From NCBI GenBank assembly GCA_921293015.1, contig OV121086.1:33107194-33171193 (forward strand): a stretch of DNA of 64,000 nucleotides, read 5' to 3'. The stretch is from Phorcus lineatus (lineage: Eukaryota; Mollusca; Gastropoda; Trochida; Trochidae). Of this stretch, positions 1-12,086 are shown one piece after another. Positions within the stretch are counted from its first letter, which is position 1, and every line of letters starts with the position of its first letter. The translations under genes and the position numbers were made by a program. The notes beneath the pieces are model-generated. The model was given only the letters and a program-made list of their open reading frames with translations. It did no database searches and was not told the DNA's origin.

Positions 1-1678
1 TAATTCACAAAATGTTTGTAAACGTTTATTCAATATAACTGTAAATACCTTTCCCAAAATGTCAATCAACGAAATTCCTCTGTAGTAATTAACAGATTGA
101 GTGTTTCCTTTCTTGTGAAGTGGTTTAATCAGTGTCCTCGACCATTTATCTTGAAACGTTCCTGAATTAAGTATTCTATTAAACAGCACGGATAAGTATC
201 TGAGTAGAATATTTTTACAGCTCTTTAACATCTCCGGCAGTACAACATCTGGTCCTGGTGACTTTCCGTCTTTCAAACTCGATATAGCTTGTAATATTTC
301 CTCGTCTGTCATGTCAGTATTCAAAATATTATTCACATCATCATCATCGCAAACGTCACACAATGAATTATCATGGTTCCTTACAAACTGATCGCAGAAT
401 TCAAGGTTTTCCTTTTCAATTTCTGTTTCTGTCAGATTGAGAATACGTTTAAAGTAATCCTGCCATTCAAATGCTGAAATTTTTTCTGTTGATTCAGTTT
501 TCTTATTTGTAACTAGAATTTCTTTGAGTCGTTAACTTGTGAAGTAAGCGTGCGTAATTTATCGTCTGCTTCTTCTGTTTTCTTATCTCTGCAAATCTTT
601 AGGTAAACATTCCTTAAGTATTTAAATTTTATCAAATCACTGTCCGTTCCAGTAACCCTCACTTTATCTAGTGCTTTATATTTATTTCTTTTCATCATTT
701 TGCATTCTTCATCGTACCACGTCTTCGTTGAGGTGTGTTTTGATTGCTGACCTCGCCTCATTCCACACAAAGCAGCTGACGATGTTAATATAGAACACAA
801 TCTGTCTGTGGCAGCGTTAACATTTGTGTTTACATCCTCTGTGAATTGACAAATGTCATAATTACCAGTTTCCTCATGCACTGCACAAATAAATAGGTCT
901 GTTGATTCCATTTTCCATTTGAATGCGACAATGTTTGATATTGCCGTTCGATCATCCTTTCCATCATTTAAGTCTTGCTTTAATATGTTCATGGAAAATT
1001 GAATTGGCAAATGATCAGATTCACAACTAGTTAATACATGGAAGTCAATATATAGTGGATACTAAACGACCTTCCATTTAATACTATTTTTATTAAACGA
1101 GTTAATGATTAAGTATAAAACGAGCGAAAGCGAGTTTGATACCAAATCATTAACGAGTTTAAGAAAAAAAAGTATAAAATTGAAGGAAGTTTAGTATTCT
1201 GTTTATTACTTGACCTCAGTAATCAAGCATTATTACCGAAAGTGTACTGTACGAAGCATTTCCGCGACTAAGCCGCCATTGAGACGTCGGTGCCAAGATT
1301 GTGACGTCACAACCACACAATATTATGACGTCATATGGGTAGCGGTATTACACTAGTTTAATATCGCCGTATAAATATTACACTGTGGTATCTTACACGG
1401 GCGAGTAATAACTAATTGAAACAAATCCGATGTACACAGACAGAGGTCAATGAGGCTGGTTCCCTCGGCCTCCCCTGAATAACACGTAAAATCACCCAAG
1501 GCATCACTGGTGCTTCTTCCATTCAACATGTGTAAACACATGGTTCTACATAGTTCAATCAGATCTATCCCATACTTATTTGTTACAATATCTTTACTAT
1601 TTCGTGGTGTATGAAACATATCTGCAACGTAGTCAATATCTTCAAGAGATGGCATATGGGTTGAACTATCATCCACAA
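1..1678 (-). mobile_element. Non-LTR retrotransposon (LINE) fragment: endonuclease plus start of reverse transcriptase
   Basis: Read on the minus strand from 1678 down, the sequence encodes the second half of an AP-type endonuclease and then the beginning of a reverse transcriptase. The endonuclease part shows LNGRSTSDALGDFTC and SLIDLCLCTSDLF (about 1400-1560) and the catalytic SDHLPIQF motif (about 1000-1020). A basic linker follows at 513-1010 (TKTWYDEECKMMKRNKYKAL). RT finger motifs come next: LKDGKSPGPDVVLPEMLKS at about 225-290, and HKKGNTQSVNYYRGISL at about 70-120. The element leaves the window at its left edge, so RT motifs with the catalytic aspartates are not visible. It is broken by an insert of about 350 bp between the DLF and SDH motifs and by frame breaks, so it is inactive. 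Its 5' end abuts a Tc1-type transposase reading frame near 1678. Clade not determined. Confidence 0.85.
1050..1400. mobile_element. Foldback/MITE-like insert splitting the LINE endonuclease
   Basis: This stretch interrupts the endonuclease coding sequence between its DLF and SDH motifs. Its left half is a long imperfect inverted repeat: 1060-1086 (actaaacgaccttccattta) pairs with 1171-1199 (attgaaggaagtttagta). Between the arms lies a near-palindromic core, gagcgaaagcgag. The right half carries two tgacgtca motifs (1302, 1326), the cAMP-response-element core. Endpoints are approximate because no clean target duplication was identified. No reading frame is present. Confidence 0.55.
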
Positions 1679-2275
1679 ATCCCTCCCAACACCATGGTGC
1701 CTCCTCCTCCAAACTGGTGATAATCTCTAATGCAGGTTTGCGCGAGACGCTCGCCCTTCGTCGATAAACTCGAACCCTGTCATCATTCCTGGTAAACCCT
1801 GCTCTCGTCTGTAAACATCACCCTCTCCCGGTCACGTCGCTGCCACCGGGGTAACATTACGTGTCCATCGTAATCTGCGTTGACGGTGTAAACAGGTCAA
1901 AACTATTCCACGGAAGGGGCGGTAGGCTCGTATACCAGCCAAACGAAGTCGACGAAGGGTTTTCTTGTGCTGATGACATGACCAAGTGCCGTCGCTGCTG
2001 TTGATGTCGCCGTTACTAATCGGTTTCGGAGGTGAATCTGCCTGATTTAGCTATCTTCGGCCGCAGTTGTTACCCTCGATTTTCCCGATCGTGGTTTGTC
2101 CTGGGTCTGGCCTGCCTGCTGGAAGCGCAGTCACAGCCTTCTGATGGTGGTTTTGCTGCAGTTGAAGGTTCTTGCCATTTGACGTTAGGAAGCCCCCATA
2201 GTGGACATATCGATCGCTTGGTCACGTTGCGCTTGCGCTTGGCATACTTTCGGTGTTCTTTATGTTACTGAATGT
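1679..2275 (-). pseudogene. Decayed Tc1/mariner-type transposase (IS630 superfamily), truncated
   Basis: Across several frames the minus strand reads as a Tc1-like transposase. There is an N-terminal helix-turn-helix part (QMARTFNCSKTTIRRL-like, about 2125-2205). Next come the typical LRRLRLAGIRAYRPFRG stretch (about 1920-1975) and QRRLRWTRN (about 1875). An FTDESR segment with the second catalytic aspartate lies at about 1805, and the conserved glycine-rich GGGGTMVLGGI is at about 1690-1720. Reading then passes abruptly into LINE endonuclease sequence, so the C-terminal third with the last catalytic acid is missing here. It may lie on the other side of the LINE, outside the window. Several frameshifts and stops make it a pseudogene. 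An unrelated plus-strand open frame over 2032-2271 is only its antisense. Confidence 0.85.
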
Positions 2276-2514
2276 CTGCTCTTTCCAACAAGGGTATTTT
2301 TCCAACATTGCTGCACATGCATCACAAATCAAGCCTTAAAAACACGTTTTGCAAGTGTTTGTTAATGCACATGCACGATGCGATGCGTTATTTAAGAGGA
2401 AACAATGCAGTAATACTATCCTTTCCTGCATAGAAATCAAATCCGCACCAGCCCTCTTAATGTTTTAATGAAAAGATAAAAGTGAATCTTTCTTTTTGCC
2501 AGGGAGTTTAGATA
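2276..2514. other. Interval without gene
   Basis: Upstream side of the Tc1-type pseudogene and left flank of the next LINE. No terminal repeat, reading frame or RNA signal was recognised. Confidence 0.4.
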
Positions 2515-3142
2515 CAAAAAATATTTTGTTTTCCCACGGGTTTGGATATGTATGGGTGAACCAATCTGTTGGTGATGAATTTTTTCCAACTATTTAAAGT
2601 CTCCTTGATAAATGAATTTACCCAGAGTTGGATGTCTTCTTTAAATGATAGCTCCAGATATGTTATGTACAGAGAATATAAATTCACATTTGAGCCCGAA
2701 AGCTACCTGTACCTCATTGTTGAAAAGAAGGTGCGCATAATCTACACCAAATTTAGATGTAATCTCCTGCCACTGAATTATAATAAGGGCAGGTGGAATT
2801 TAGTTGAACATGTTTTACGTAGATGTCCTATCTGTAACATCGACATCGAGAATGAGTACCATTTCGCTCTCGTGTGTCACTTGTATAAGGATCTTCGAAG
2901 AAAATTTCTTCCAGAATATTTTTCTGTATCACCGTCTATGCATAAATTTAGAAGTCTGTTATGTACATCTCAGGATAATATAATCAAACGTTTTCAGTAT
3001 TTCATTTACCATGCCTTTGCCAAAAGAAATGTGTATATAGAAACAATATGAAATTCACTTGTAAATTTTTTTTGCTTATGTAGTTTTGTATATGGGCCTT
3101 TGGCCTCATTACAAATAAACTCCTTTGACTTGACTTGACTTG
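2515..3142 (+). mobile_element. LINE 3' end: ORF2 C-terminus, zinc-knuckle and short-repeat tail
   Basis: The frame from about 2520, shifted near 2575, ends at 3051. It reads as the C-terminus of a non-LTR retrotransposon ORF2: FSHGFGYVWVNQSVGDE, then ESYLYLIVEKKVRIIYTKFR, then a CPIC..(H)..C knuckle (CPICNIDIENEYHFALVCH) and a basic end. After the stop comes a 3' UTR with atgggcctttggcctcatta, an aataaa and a tail of ttgac/cttga repeats (3120-3142), typical of elements whose 3' end is a short tandem repeat. A related tail occurs near 24590-24640. The copy is 5'-truncated and at least one frame break is present, so it is dead. Confidence 0.8.
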
Positions 3143-3496
3143 ATACCATTTATAACAGATTTAGGAAGCATAAGTAGAATCATTTTTTTAATTTTCCATA
3201 ATAGAGAATTATGCTATTTGGTTGAAATGATTGAGAAAACTGTCTTTCTACCAGTCGGAATGTGCAACCAGCATCCAGACAGTCGCAATCAGTTTCCGAA
3301 AAACATTTCGAATACAGATGGGCTTCGACATCGGCGTCGTTTCCAAAGAATCCTTCCTTCACGTTTTTCAGTACGCATTCAGTAGAAACTGTAACATGTA
3401 TTTCATTGCGATACAGTGTGGTATTGAAATGAACTGTTTAATGTTTAATTTAAGCAATATGACATTAGGTCTTTTTTAGAAGTGAACGAAATTGGA

Positions 3497-3625
3497 GGTG
3501 GTCAATGAAATTGGAGATTTAATTTTAACCCCTGCATGCAAACATTACGGTGGTCAATGAAAGTGGAGATTTAATTTTGACCAGCAAATGCAAACATTAT
3601 GGTGATCAATGAAATTGGAGATTTA
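3497..3625. repeat. Short tandem repeat, about 52-bp unit, 2.5 copies
   Basis: The block ggtggtcaatgaaattggag, then gattta, then about 25 more bases, recurs at 3497, 3549 and 3601 with few differences. Short open frames nearby (3609-3836) have no recognisable family match. Confidence 0.75.
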
Positions 3626-3629
3626 TTTT

Positions 3630-6160
3630 AAAACAATACATGGCGTCTTACATGTACAGCTGTTGCAAGAAGCACCTGTTGCAGAAGTGGTTACTGGCGA
3701 AACGTTGGCACCTGAAATGATGACTCTTTTAATAAATCACAAAGAAATTACATTTTATAAAACAATTTCGAATTTCCAAAACCACGAAGAAGGATTTCTT
3801 GACATTAACATATCATCAAATCATTCAATATCATGATTTCGTTAAGAAGAAGTTGCTTCATACATAGCCATATTATTTATGTTGTTATCATCGTAACATC
3901 TTCACCTCTGTTTAGAATAAAACAAAAATATGGCCATTTGCTCTTTAGCACACCAGTACGTCATGATTCGGGCACTTGCATTTGCAAATAACATGTTTTT
4001 ATATATGCAATGGTGGTACAAAACGTATAATAATCATAATAATAAAGTTTATCTATTGAAGATTTCAGTATTCAAGTGCTTTAAGTGTGGTACAGACATT
4101 ATTTTGGGATCGTTATTATTCTCATTACCATATCAAGATAATATATTAAAAAGTGTTAGTTTTTCAAAACCTAGCCATGCCATGCCATGAACATATCTGT
4201 CACGCATTTATAGAAGAAGGAAGGGACAATGAATTTTTCAGATTGATATTCTCAAAATGTAAGAATCCTAGCTTTGATGGCTTTCTTTTTAAAAAACGAC
4301 AGAAGAGTAGAGGGTGGATATCTTGCCACGTCCATTTTTGAGGAGGAGGATCGAGACCTAATCTACAAACTTTTGTCTCAAGGTAACAAAGATGTTGTTC
4401 TGAAGGTTTTAGGTTCTTATGCCAACTTGTTTTGGTCAACCACCTTAAAGGTGCTTCCCTGTCACTCTCTTATTTGTTAAGAAATGGCTGCCACGCTCTT
4501 GTTTTTATGTCATTCCCCTGAGTGAAACAAATATTAGCTTCTGGGATGCAGCACTTCTGGAGAAAAAATAAAAGATGTGGACAAGATGGACAGAAGCTGG
4601 ACGATAGCCCTAACTATTAGCCCATCTAACCTTGAAGGCCTGATGAGGTTAATTTCCTACAATTTATTTGGTGTAACGCGCTGCTTACATCCATCTTGTA
4701 TCAGACCTTATCATACCGATTAATGTATCTGACCACACGTCCCAAAATCTTTCATTTTATGTATTGCATCATTATTGTTTGTGAGATATCTAACAGTTAA
4801 TTTTAAATCGTGCAATTTGATTTTGTCAATTTACCCAACTTCTGTTTTCATTATCGTGGAATATTATATTTTCAAATAAAAACATCTCATTAATTCAAAA
4901 TTATTGTCCCTTTTGATGCTAGGGGAGCACTAACTAGGACTGTTCCATTTTAGCCACGGGTGTTGTGTTAATCAACCAACAACTCGAGTGTCTAAGATTT
5001 GGCTGTCTAAAATATGGCTGTCTAAGTTTTGGGACATAACCCTGACAATGATATCTTCAAACGTCAAAGATTAAATTCTTTACATATTCGTAAAGGGTTT
5101 ATTCATCATTCCAGGGAGAAAAATCATAAACAAACCTGTATTGCTTCATAACATTGCTTAACATATTGTCCCTTTTGGATCCGAAAAATATATCAGTACT
5201 TATTCTATTATTTGTTTTATTTGTTTATTATTAATGTTATATTTGTTTACTCATGTACCCCCGAAGGTGGATCATATTTTAGTAATAAACGTGTCTTCAT
5301 TTCGTACCTTCTACAGTATTCGATTCAGCCATGTTTGATGTCATTGGGTTCTTGATCGGAAACCTAAAATAGAAGAATCAAATTGGTAATTTTAGGCGAA
5401 AATCACTTCCTTTTTTAGGAAAGAGTGCATCATTTCGTTATATTACCCATATGGGAAGATGGACACAGGGTATTATTTTTCCTGTAAGTCACACGGGAGT
5501 TACACATTTTCTTAGCATTTGATTGGTTGTTGTGAACCAATGAAAAAGAACGTAGTGCCGAGACTATTTCATTCATCTTTCAAACTTGTCCCGCTTGGTA
5601 ATTTGTTCACCCTTAGAATTTATTTTAACAGTGTTTATTTATTCCATGTAGTTGCAAGTCGTCATTTCTCAGATGTGCCGCATCAAACAACGTGAAATAA
5701 GCCTGCCCCATTGTACAAGAGCATAGACATAAGCGATTATTGAATTAGTTCTTAACCACGTTAAGCTAACAGTCGCGCAGAAGCGCCTGGTTCCGTTCTA
5801 TCGTAATGACGTCATAGATACGAGCGGCTATGACGTCACAGTGTCATCAGTTACGTCACAAGTTCAGCCGTCTTGTAGTATAACTATAGGGCGTCGCTGA
5901 CCTCTTCAAATTTAAAAACAAACTGTTATATGTAATTAGTTTGAATGATGGTTGTGATTAAACGTGATTAAACGTTCAACAACAACTACATTTAGCTTTT
6001 AGTTTGATACTTATTCACAAATTACAATTTAGCTGTGCGTAGGTAAGTGTCAAACAAAACCACAGCACACGCGTATGAATTTGGAAATTCGCAACCCTAA
6101 TCCTTTATAGAGGAACGGTTATTCCTATCATATTCGAGTTTTAATATTTAAAAAAACATA
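3630..6160. other. Interval without supported gene
   Basis: AT-rich sequence. Two overlapping open frames at 4153-4480 (plus) could be fragments of a decayed coding region, but no family was recognised. A cccgaaggtgg...aataaa block near 5258-5290 resembles a retroelement 3' end. Three tgacgtca/ttacgtca motifs cluster at 5807, 5831 and 5850 (CRE-like cores). Confidence 0.35.
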
Positions 6161-6167
6161 TAGGTAA

Positions 6168-6320
6168 TATAAACAATAACCAACTCGTGACGGGAATGAC
6201 AGATTATCTTTCCCTCGTTATATTAATTGTGTAATTCTCTCGCCAAGGCTCGAGAATTACGAAATTAATATAACTCGGGAAAGATAATCTGTCATTCCCC
6301 GTCACTCGTAAGTTATTGTC
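6168..6320. repeat. Long palindrome (foldback element, about 150 bp)
   Basis: The arms are about 68 bp: the left reads from caataaccaactcgtgacgg, through a 28-bp stretch, to tcgttatattaattgtgtaa. The right arm mirrors it, ending cactcgtaagttattg. The centre is ctctcgccaaggctcgag. Only a few mismatches separate the arms. This structure suggests a small foldback transposon; no coding capacity. Confidence 0.8.
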
Positions 6321-6329
6321 TATATATAT

Positions 6330-7795
6330 ATAAGTTAATTTACTCATGCATTAAATGAGAAGGTGGAGGGAAAATACCTTATTTCTCCCTGCAGATGACG
6401 TCTATGGCGATATAACAATGCAACGAATTACAGTGTCGGATGACATTTGCTTGTATCATAGCATTGTTTTCGTTATCCATGTGAAAAAAAATGATTGATC
6501 AATCATGGTAAGAAATTATCTTTATTTTTCAGCGATGAAACGCACGTTAAAGTATAATTCTATTATATTTCTATTATTTTACATTGATATTTGAAGTAAG
6601 TAAGAAGTAAGCAGTTTGTGACGTAACAACCTGAAATCCACAAGCTGTTACGAAGTTGCAAACAAAATTAAATGCCGCTGTATCTTAGTATGTTTAGTTC
6701 TGATATATCTTAAGTAAAAATCAATATGTCATGATGTGCCGAACGAGTCAGTCAAATGAAATATGTACCATTTTTCTCTTTCGTAGATCAGTGATAAGTA
6801 TACGGGCTGCAAAATACTATGTAGTAAGAAATTACAAAGATTGTCACCTTTCTACAAAGCACACTACATAACAAGCAATGTTGCAGAACATAGGAAGAAT
6901 AATGATAAACTGTGCGAGTTACAGATTATTACCTTTTTCTCAAAATACACTATTATTTGTATGCTTGAGACAATATGGCTTTTATCACACAGACTAAAAC
7001 TCTATTAAGTCTTACGCAACGCTATAAATTTGAGGGGAAGTCCTGAAAATTGACATTTCATTAATTTTTCATTCAAAAATGCAGCGTTGAAATTCTGTTA
7101 TAAATATATGTAATTTTATCATACTGTGTATTGCCTCAATGTGTACATTGTCATTAATGACCCTCAATCTGTTTACAACTTAAGACTTATTCCCTAGAAT
7201 GATCTTACCTGACTTTTCCTGACTTTCATGTCTGTGTTTCAAACACATAGCTCATGGTCAAGTGCTGCATTTCTTTATCATCCAATCCATACGAATGGAT
7301 ACCTCACCACCATGGAACTGCAATTACGTTTCTTGGGCAGTTTATAGTTAATAATATTGTGCTTACTTAAACAAGAAATACGTCTAAAGATTCATTCCAA
7401 TCTCTGATAAGTTTAAAACGTTATTTATAATAGCAACAGTTACCTGTTTATTGCAAATAATACGACTATTTGGGTGCAAATAAATGTACTGACAACGTTA
7501 TAAAGAAAGTGTTAAAAATTCTGTTTGAAATGAACAACGTATATCATAATTTGTACATGTCAAATAGATTATTATTTTTAGTAAATGAATAGATTGAGTT
7601 TATCGAAAATCGAAAAATACCTAGATTAATATGTGACAATCTTTTTTATCTAAATACATTCATTTGGACATTGGCACACATCAAGTACGTTTGACCCATA
7701 AACCGAACCGATTCACATAAAACTGCAACGTTATGGCTTACAAATGAAGAAGGTTATTTCTAGATGTGGTTTCAGTATTTGAAAAGGGGCAACAT
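6330..7795. other. Interval without gene
   Basis: AT-rich; no reading frame of note, no RNA gene and no clear terminal repeats seen. Confidence 0.4.
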
Positions 7796-7799
7796 CACT

Positions 7800-7950
7800 C
7801 TATTATTAGTTAATAATATGAATACCAATCATCAGCAAAAGAATAATAGAAACACATAAGAAGGTTATCGAAACACCGAAACAATCGAAAAAGCCGTAGA
7901 TTGGTGTCTCAAGGTCACCCGCTAACGGGTATGCGTTACATCTCATTTTC
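7800..7950 (-). pseudogene. Rolling-stone-like gene fragment (paralogous to the exon at 19.1-19.8 kb)
   Basis: On the minus strand a short frame reads LAGDLETPIYGFFD followed by a hydrophobic helix (LCVSIILLLMIGIHII). This aligns with FAGGFETPIYSFLDW and the last membrane helix of the rolling-stone-like exon at 19072-19770. DNA similarity is also visible over about 36 bp around ggtgtctcaa. Only this block was found. It has a stop shortly after the helix and lacks the preceding helices, so it is either a pseudogene fragment or a diverged terminal exon of another copy. Confidence 0.6.
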
Positions 7951-8134
7951 AGGCATCATTGCGAAAAAGAAACGGATGTTGTTGAATTTTCAATAAAAAA
8001 AAGTGCAGATCAATTGTACCTGTACGTTATGATATATCATACCCAACAACAGTTAACCGTAACCTGCTTTGGCAGATCATAAACGGGTTTTAAATCCGAA
8101 AACCCTGTTTTTAATTTTAGCACTACAATATGAT

Positions 8135-8456
8135 TACCGTATTTCCTCGAATAGACGCCGGGCCTCGAATAGACGCCGGGTCTCGAATAGACGCCGGGGA
8201 TATGGCTGTTTTAAGTAAATACACGCCGGGTCTCGTATACACGCCGGGTCTCGTATACACGCCGGGTCATAAGTTGATTAATAAATGCTCCCCTAGTTGA
8301 ATGCAAATAATGTATTGTCCCTCTACAACGGAAATATCCTTCTAAAAATGAATACACGCCGGGTCTCGTATACACGCCGGGTCTCGAATACACGCCGGGG
8401 GTAAAGGGGGTCTGAAAAAAATAGACGCCGGGGCGTCTATTCGAGGAAATACGGTA
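8135..8456. mobile_element. 322-bp MITE with TIRs and internal copies of its terminal motif
   Basis: The termini are inverted repeats: taccgtatttcctcgaatag at the left (8135) and its complement at the right (ending 8456), extended inward by acgcc. Inside, a variant of the terminal 19-20-mer (tcgaatagacgccggg or tcgtatacacgccggg) recurs about eight times, all in the same direction except the right terminus. No transposase is encoded; an open frame at 8211-8393 is just the repeat read through. The superfamily is not assigned because the target duplication is unclear. Confidence 0.85.
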
Positions 8457-8459
8457 TGT

Positions 8460-9296
8460 TGATTTTTCTTAGAAAAAGGAACTGGAATATTTTTATCGGG
8501 ATTTCTAAATTTTCCAATCTGTCTATTTCATCATGCAAAATTCAGAATTTTTTAACAGAGACAAGATAAATGTTGACTGCTTTAATACACGTGGACAATA
8601 TGTGATCCATTGTCGGTTTTGCTGAAGTTCTTTCATTGGCGTCAACTTTCATGATATTTGCACTAAGACACTGTGGTATGTAAAGCAACTTTTGGTATGC
8701 AGCTATAAGTTACAACATTCCGACAAGGTTGACTATGAATAGATAAGCTCCGTGTTAGGTTTAAAACTCAACTATAGCCTAATGTTTCTTAACGGAAAAA
8801 TATAACGAATTCATCTTACCGAAAGTTTGAACTCAAATCATTAACTACAAAATCAAAATGCGCCAAAGCCGTTTTGTTCTAAGCAATGAAATAGAGAGTA
8901 CAGTTGTGACAACATACATCATCAGATGCGTCAAGGCTTACTGAGGGACACGAGAGCATATGAGTGATATAATTCTAACATTTCAAGAACTGTCAAATAA
9001 AACATTTTTTTTATCAAAGTTACCTTTTTCAACTACGTCATGTTTTCGTCACTAAGGTTAATATTTCCGTAGTCGATTTAATTGAAATTAACCATTTATG
9101 TAGTAAACGTGATAATATTGTACTCAAAATATTTAATATTATTTTTCTTTAACACCCACAAAGAAATTCTTTTTGTATCAAAATCATTATTGCATCAAAA
9201 TATGTTCACTCAAAGGCATTTGTAACTAATTTGTAACTTAATAATTCGCATTCAATTGATTATAAGATTTGTAAAATAATTATGATTGTACTATGA
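8460..9296. other. Interval without gene
   Basis: AT-rich spacer between two TIR elements; nothing recognised. Confidence 0.4.
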
Positions 9297-12086
9297 TATA
9301 GACCCTTTTTCGCGGGAAAAATCATGCGACGGCTAGCTCATGAATATTTAGTGGAGGCAGAAAGACCGGAAGCTCCGTAGCGTGCCTCCACTCGCCTCAA
9401 CATTTGCAGCGCGTAGTTTCAAATGTTTTGAAGTAATTCCACCATCTACATAGCATTTTTAGCGAGATTTGGTCGTAAATATTTCGTATTTAAATGTATA
9501 TTTCACCAAATCTATCTTTAAATTATTTTTAGACGGGATGTATATTGTCAAGTGACGACGCCTTTGTAGCTTGCTCACAAACATTGAAATACCGATGTAT
9601 CAGCAAATAAATTAAATCCACAGACATTATAGCTCTTGTGAAACAATATTTAATTCGCATTTTGATACAAAATCACACATCTGACATAAATATGATTCAA
9701 TAAGACTCTAAAATAGTACACCGGTCCCCTTAAAAAGGGAATAACTTTGATCCAGACCCAGTCTAGTGATAGGCCAATGATTTGCTGACATTGGTTTATT
9801 ATGTTATATCCACAGGATTCTTTACTAATTAATGTTTCAAAGAATATGAAACAGAGAAAGTGATAAACCCCTCCCGAATATCAAAAAAGGCTCTATATCT
9901 TGTATCTATTCGATTTAAAGATAATTTTTTTAGTACAAAGATAGAAGAAATTTACTTTCATAAAACGTTCCAATTAACTATCTTTTTTTTAATGGAGAGT
10001 CAATTAATAAAGGTAATGTAAGACATTTATGTAATAGCCTATATCCTACAGATGTTATTTTCTAATTTCAGAGGCAACACAATATATGCAAATTTATATA
10101 TAGATATTATTTTGAAATTATTTCACAATGACTAACACAAGAAAGCAATGTGATTTGTTTCTAGAATTTTTAGCAATGGAACTTTGCTTTTTTCACCAAA
10201 AGAGACATTGAAATACAACCATTTACCATTTAATTAACAAAATTTGAATATATTTAGAGTATTTCACCAGAAAATAATCAAAAGTCTGGACTGGAGTCAA
10301 GAATGTTGATAACCCCCTCCTCCTATCTCAAGTGAAATGTATATTTCAATATTGAAAAAAATATTTATCAGTGCCAGTAGTCTGTTTTTAAATTTGCATT
10401 TGTTCTTGCATATATTATTTGATAAAAAGTAAGATGATTATTATGCTAAATACAGGTTTGAAAGTTTCAAATATATTTTACTTATAAAAAACATGTAACA
10501 AGAAAAATTAGAAATTTTAACATTTTCAATTCTCTTTTACTATAAATGGGCTACAGTTTTACCTTTTCTTATTGATAATCACAAATTCATCTAAGAAGTT
10601 ATTTGATATATATACTTGATGAACAGTTATTATTTTTACTTAATACATCATTTACTATTATTGGTAAGATTTAGATTCATAAACAAGACAAAAAGTTAAG
10701 GATATCTGTAACCTTTTCAATTATGAACTATGATTTATTTACTTACTGATAAATTTGAACAATATAAAAAATAAAAATTCCAATAAGCCCAACTCATTTC
10801 ATATAGTATATTTCATATTTAGGATGCTATTGTATTTGAAGTCTGTACATTCAATTTAATAATGAAAATTAAATACCTTGGGAAAACTATTTATGAATGA
10901 CAGTCCATTCTTTGCCTGACACACTGAGGTTGTCAGAAAGGGAAAATTAATGCAGATAATTAAAATATATATGTATATTGATTAATATCTGGTCATTTTA
11001 CCAAGTAGATTTTACTTCCCATGGCAATATTTGAAAGATGAATAATTGTTATGATATTCCTAACATCTGGATTAGGATTACTAATTTTATTAATGTTGAA
11101 TTTTTCTTTTTATCTAAGTAGGCCATTAATTTTCTTAAATCTATTTGCTTCTTTCTTTACCCTCCCCAATTAATAAGAAGTGTAGTCATTGATATATTCT
11201 TTTGAGAAAAAATTCAAATGGTCAAACCATTCATATATTTTGAAATCACATTAAAACTATTAGAATGGGATAATAATAAAAAAAGAAGTCAACAATAACT
11301 TTTCTCATATTTTAGGGTTACAAAGGGAGTTATCCCATTCACAATTAATATTAATTCTATAATTAAAAAAATATTATACAATTTTTTTTATCAAATATGG
11401 CGTGCCATTCCATACTTTTATAATCTAAAAATATTAGTTTCTTCAATTTCTGTTGATTGATGAAAGGCTCTGTATCTAGATGTTCACATTTAGACTCCTC
11501 AGTTATCAATGTAACTATGAAGAAATTACTTCAAGAGAAAGTGATTAAAGCCTATCGCCATGGCCAACTATTTGGATAAGATATAGAGGTATATATAGGT
11601 AAAGCTAGGTTACATTTATGTGACCTGTAATGAAGTAAACGTGAGAGAACGGCAAAAGAAATAACGCCAAGAAATTGAAATAAAACTTTGAAGAATAGCA
11701 TTTAATGATTGTTTGATAAATATATAGTTACATACGTTGAATATATCGGGAATGGTCGCCACATCACTTCGCTAGTTGCTATCTGGGATCTCAGTATCAA
11801 ACATGGGGGTCTCACTGTTTACGTCGTTTTGCAGACATGAACCCTTCACGCAAGTTGAACTTTTGGTTGTCAATCCTCAGTTAAAAGTGTTTCTGATTTA
11901 AGAAATATTAGGGATGTTATTTCCCCGTTGTTTACTTGTATCAGTAGTTGATAAGACAGAGGATTAGTATAAAATGTTAGTCTGCCGCCAGTCCGCTCGC
12001 CGCCATGTTTTGCCTCCACCACGATCAGCTGTTATGTTAATGAGGTCAAGGTCGTATGTAAATGAGCGCGCGAAAAAGGGTCTATA
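9297..12086. mobile_element. 2.79-kb non-coding DNA transposon with perfect 18-bp TIRs
   Basis: tatagaccctttttcgcg at 9297-9314 is matched exactly, inverted, at 12069-12086. Just inside both ends are further shared inverted motifs (catgaatatt/cattaacata and gtggaggca), which supports a true transposon boundary rather than chance. The outermost tata may be a TA or TATA target duplication, with the element itself starting at gaccc. The 2.7-kb interior is AT-rich and contains no open frame above about 60 codons on either strand, so the element is non-autonomous or completely decayed. Superfamily unknown. Confidence 0.75.

Noticed and set aside
2032..2271. 79-codon plus-strand open frame
   Set aside because: It is the antisense of the Tc1-type transposase pseudogene.
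4153..4480. Overlapping plus frames that might form a decayed gene
   Set aside because: Joining would need a frameshift and no family could be recognised; kept only as a note.
8211..8393. 60-codon minus-strand frame with repeated YTRPGVY-like units
   Set aside because: It is the MITE's internal repeat read through.
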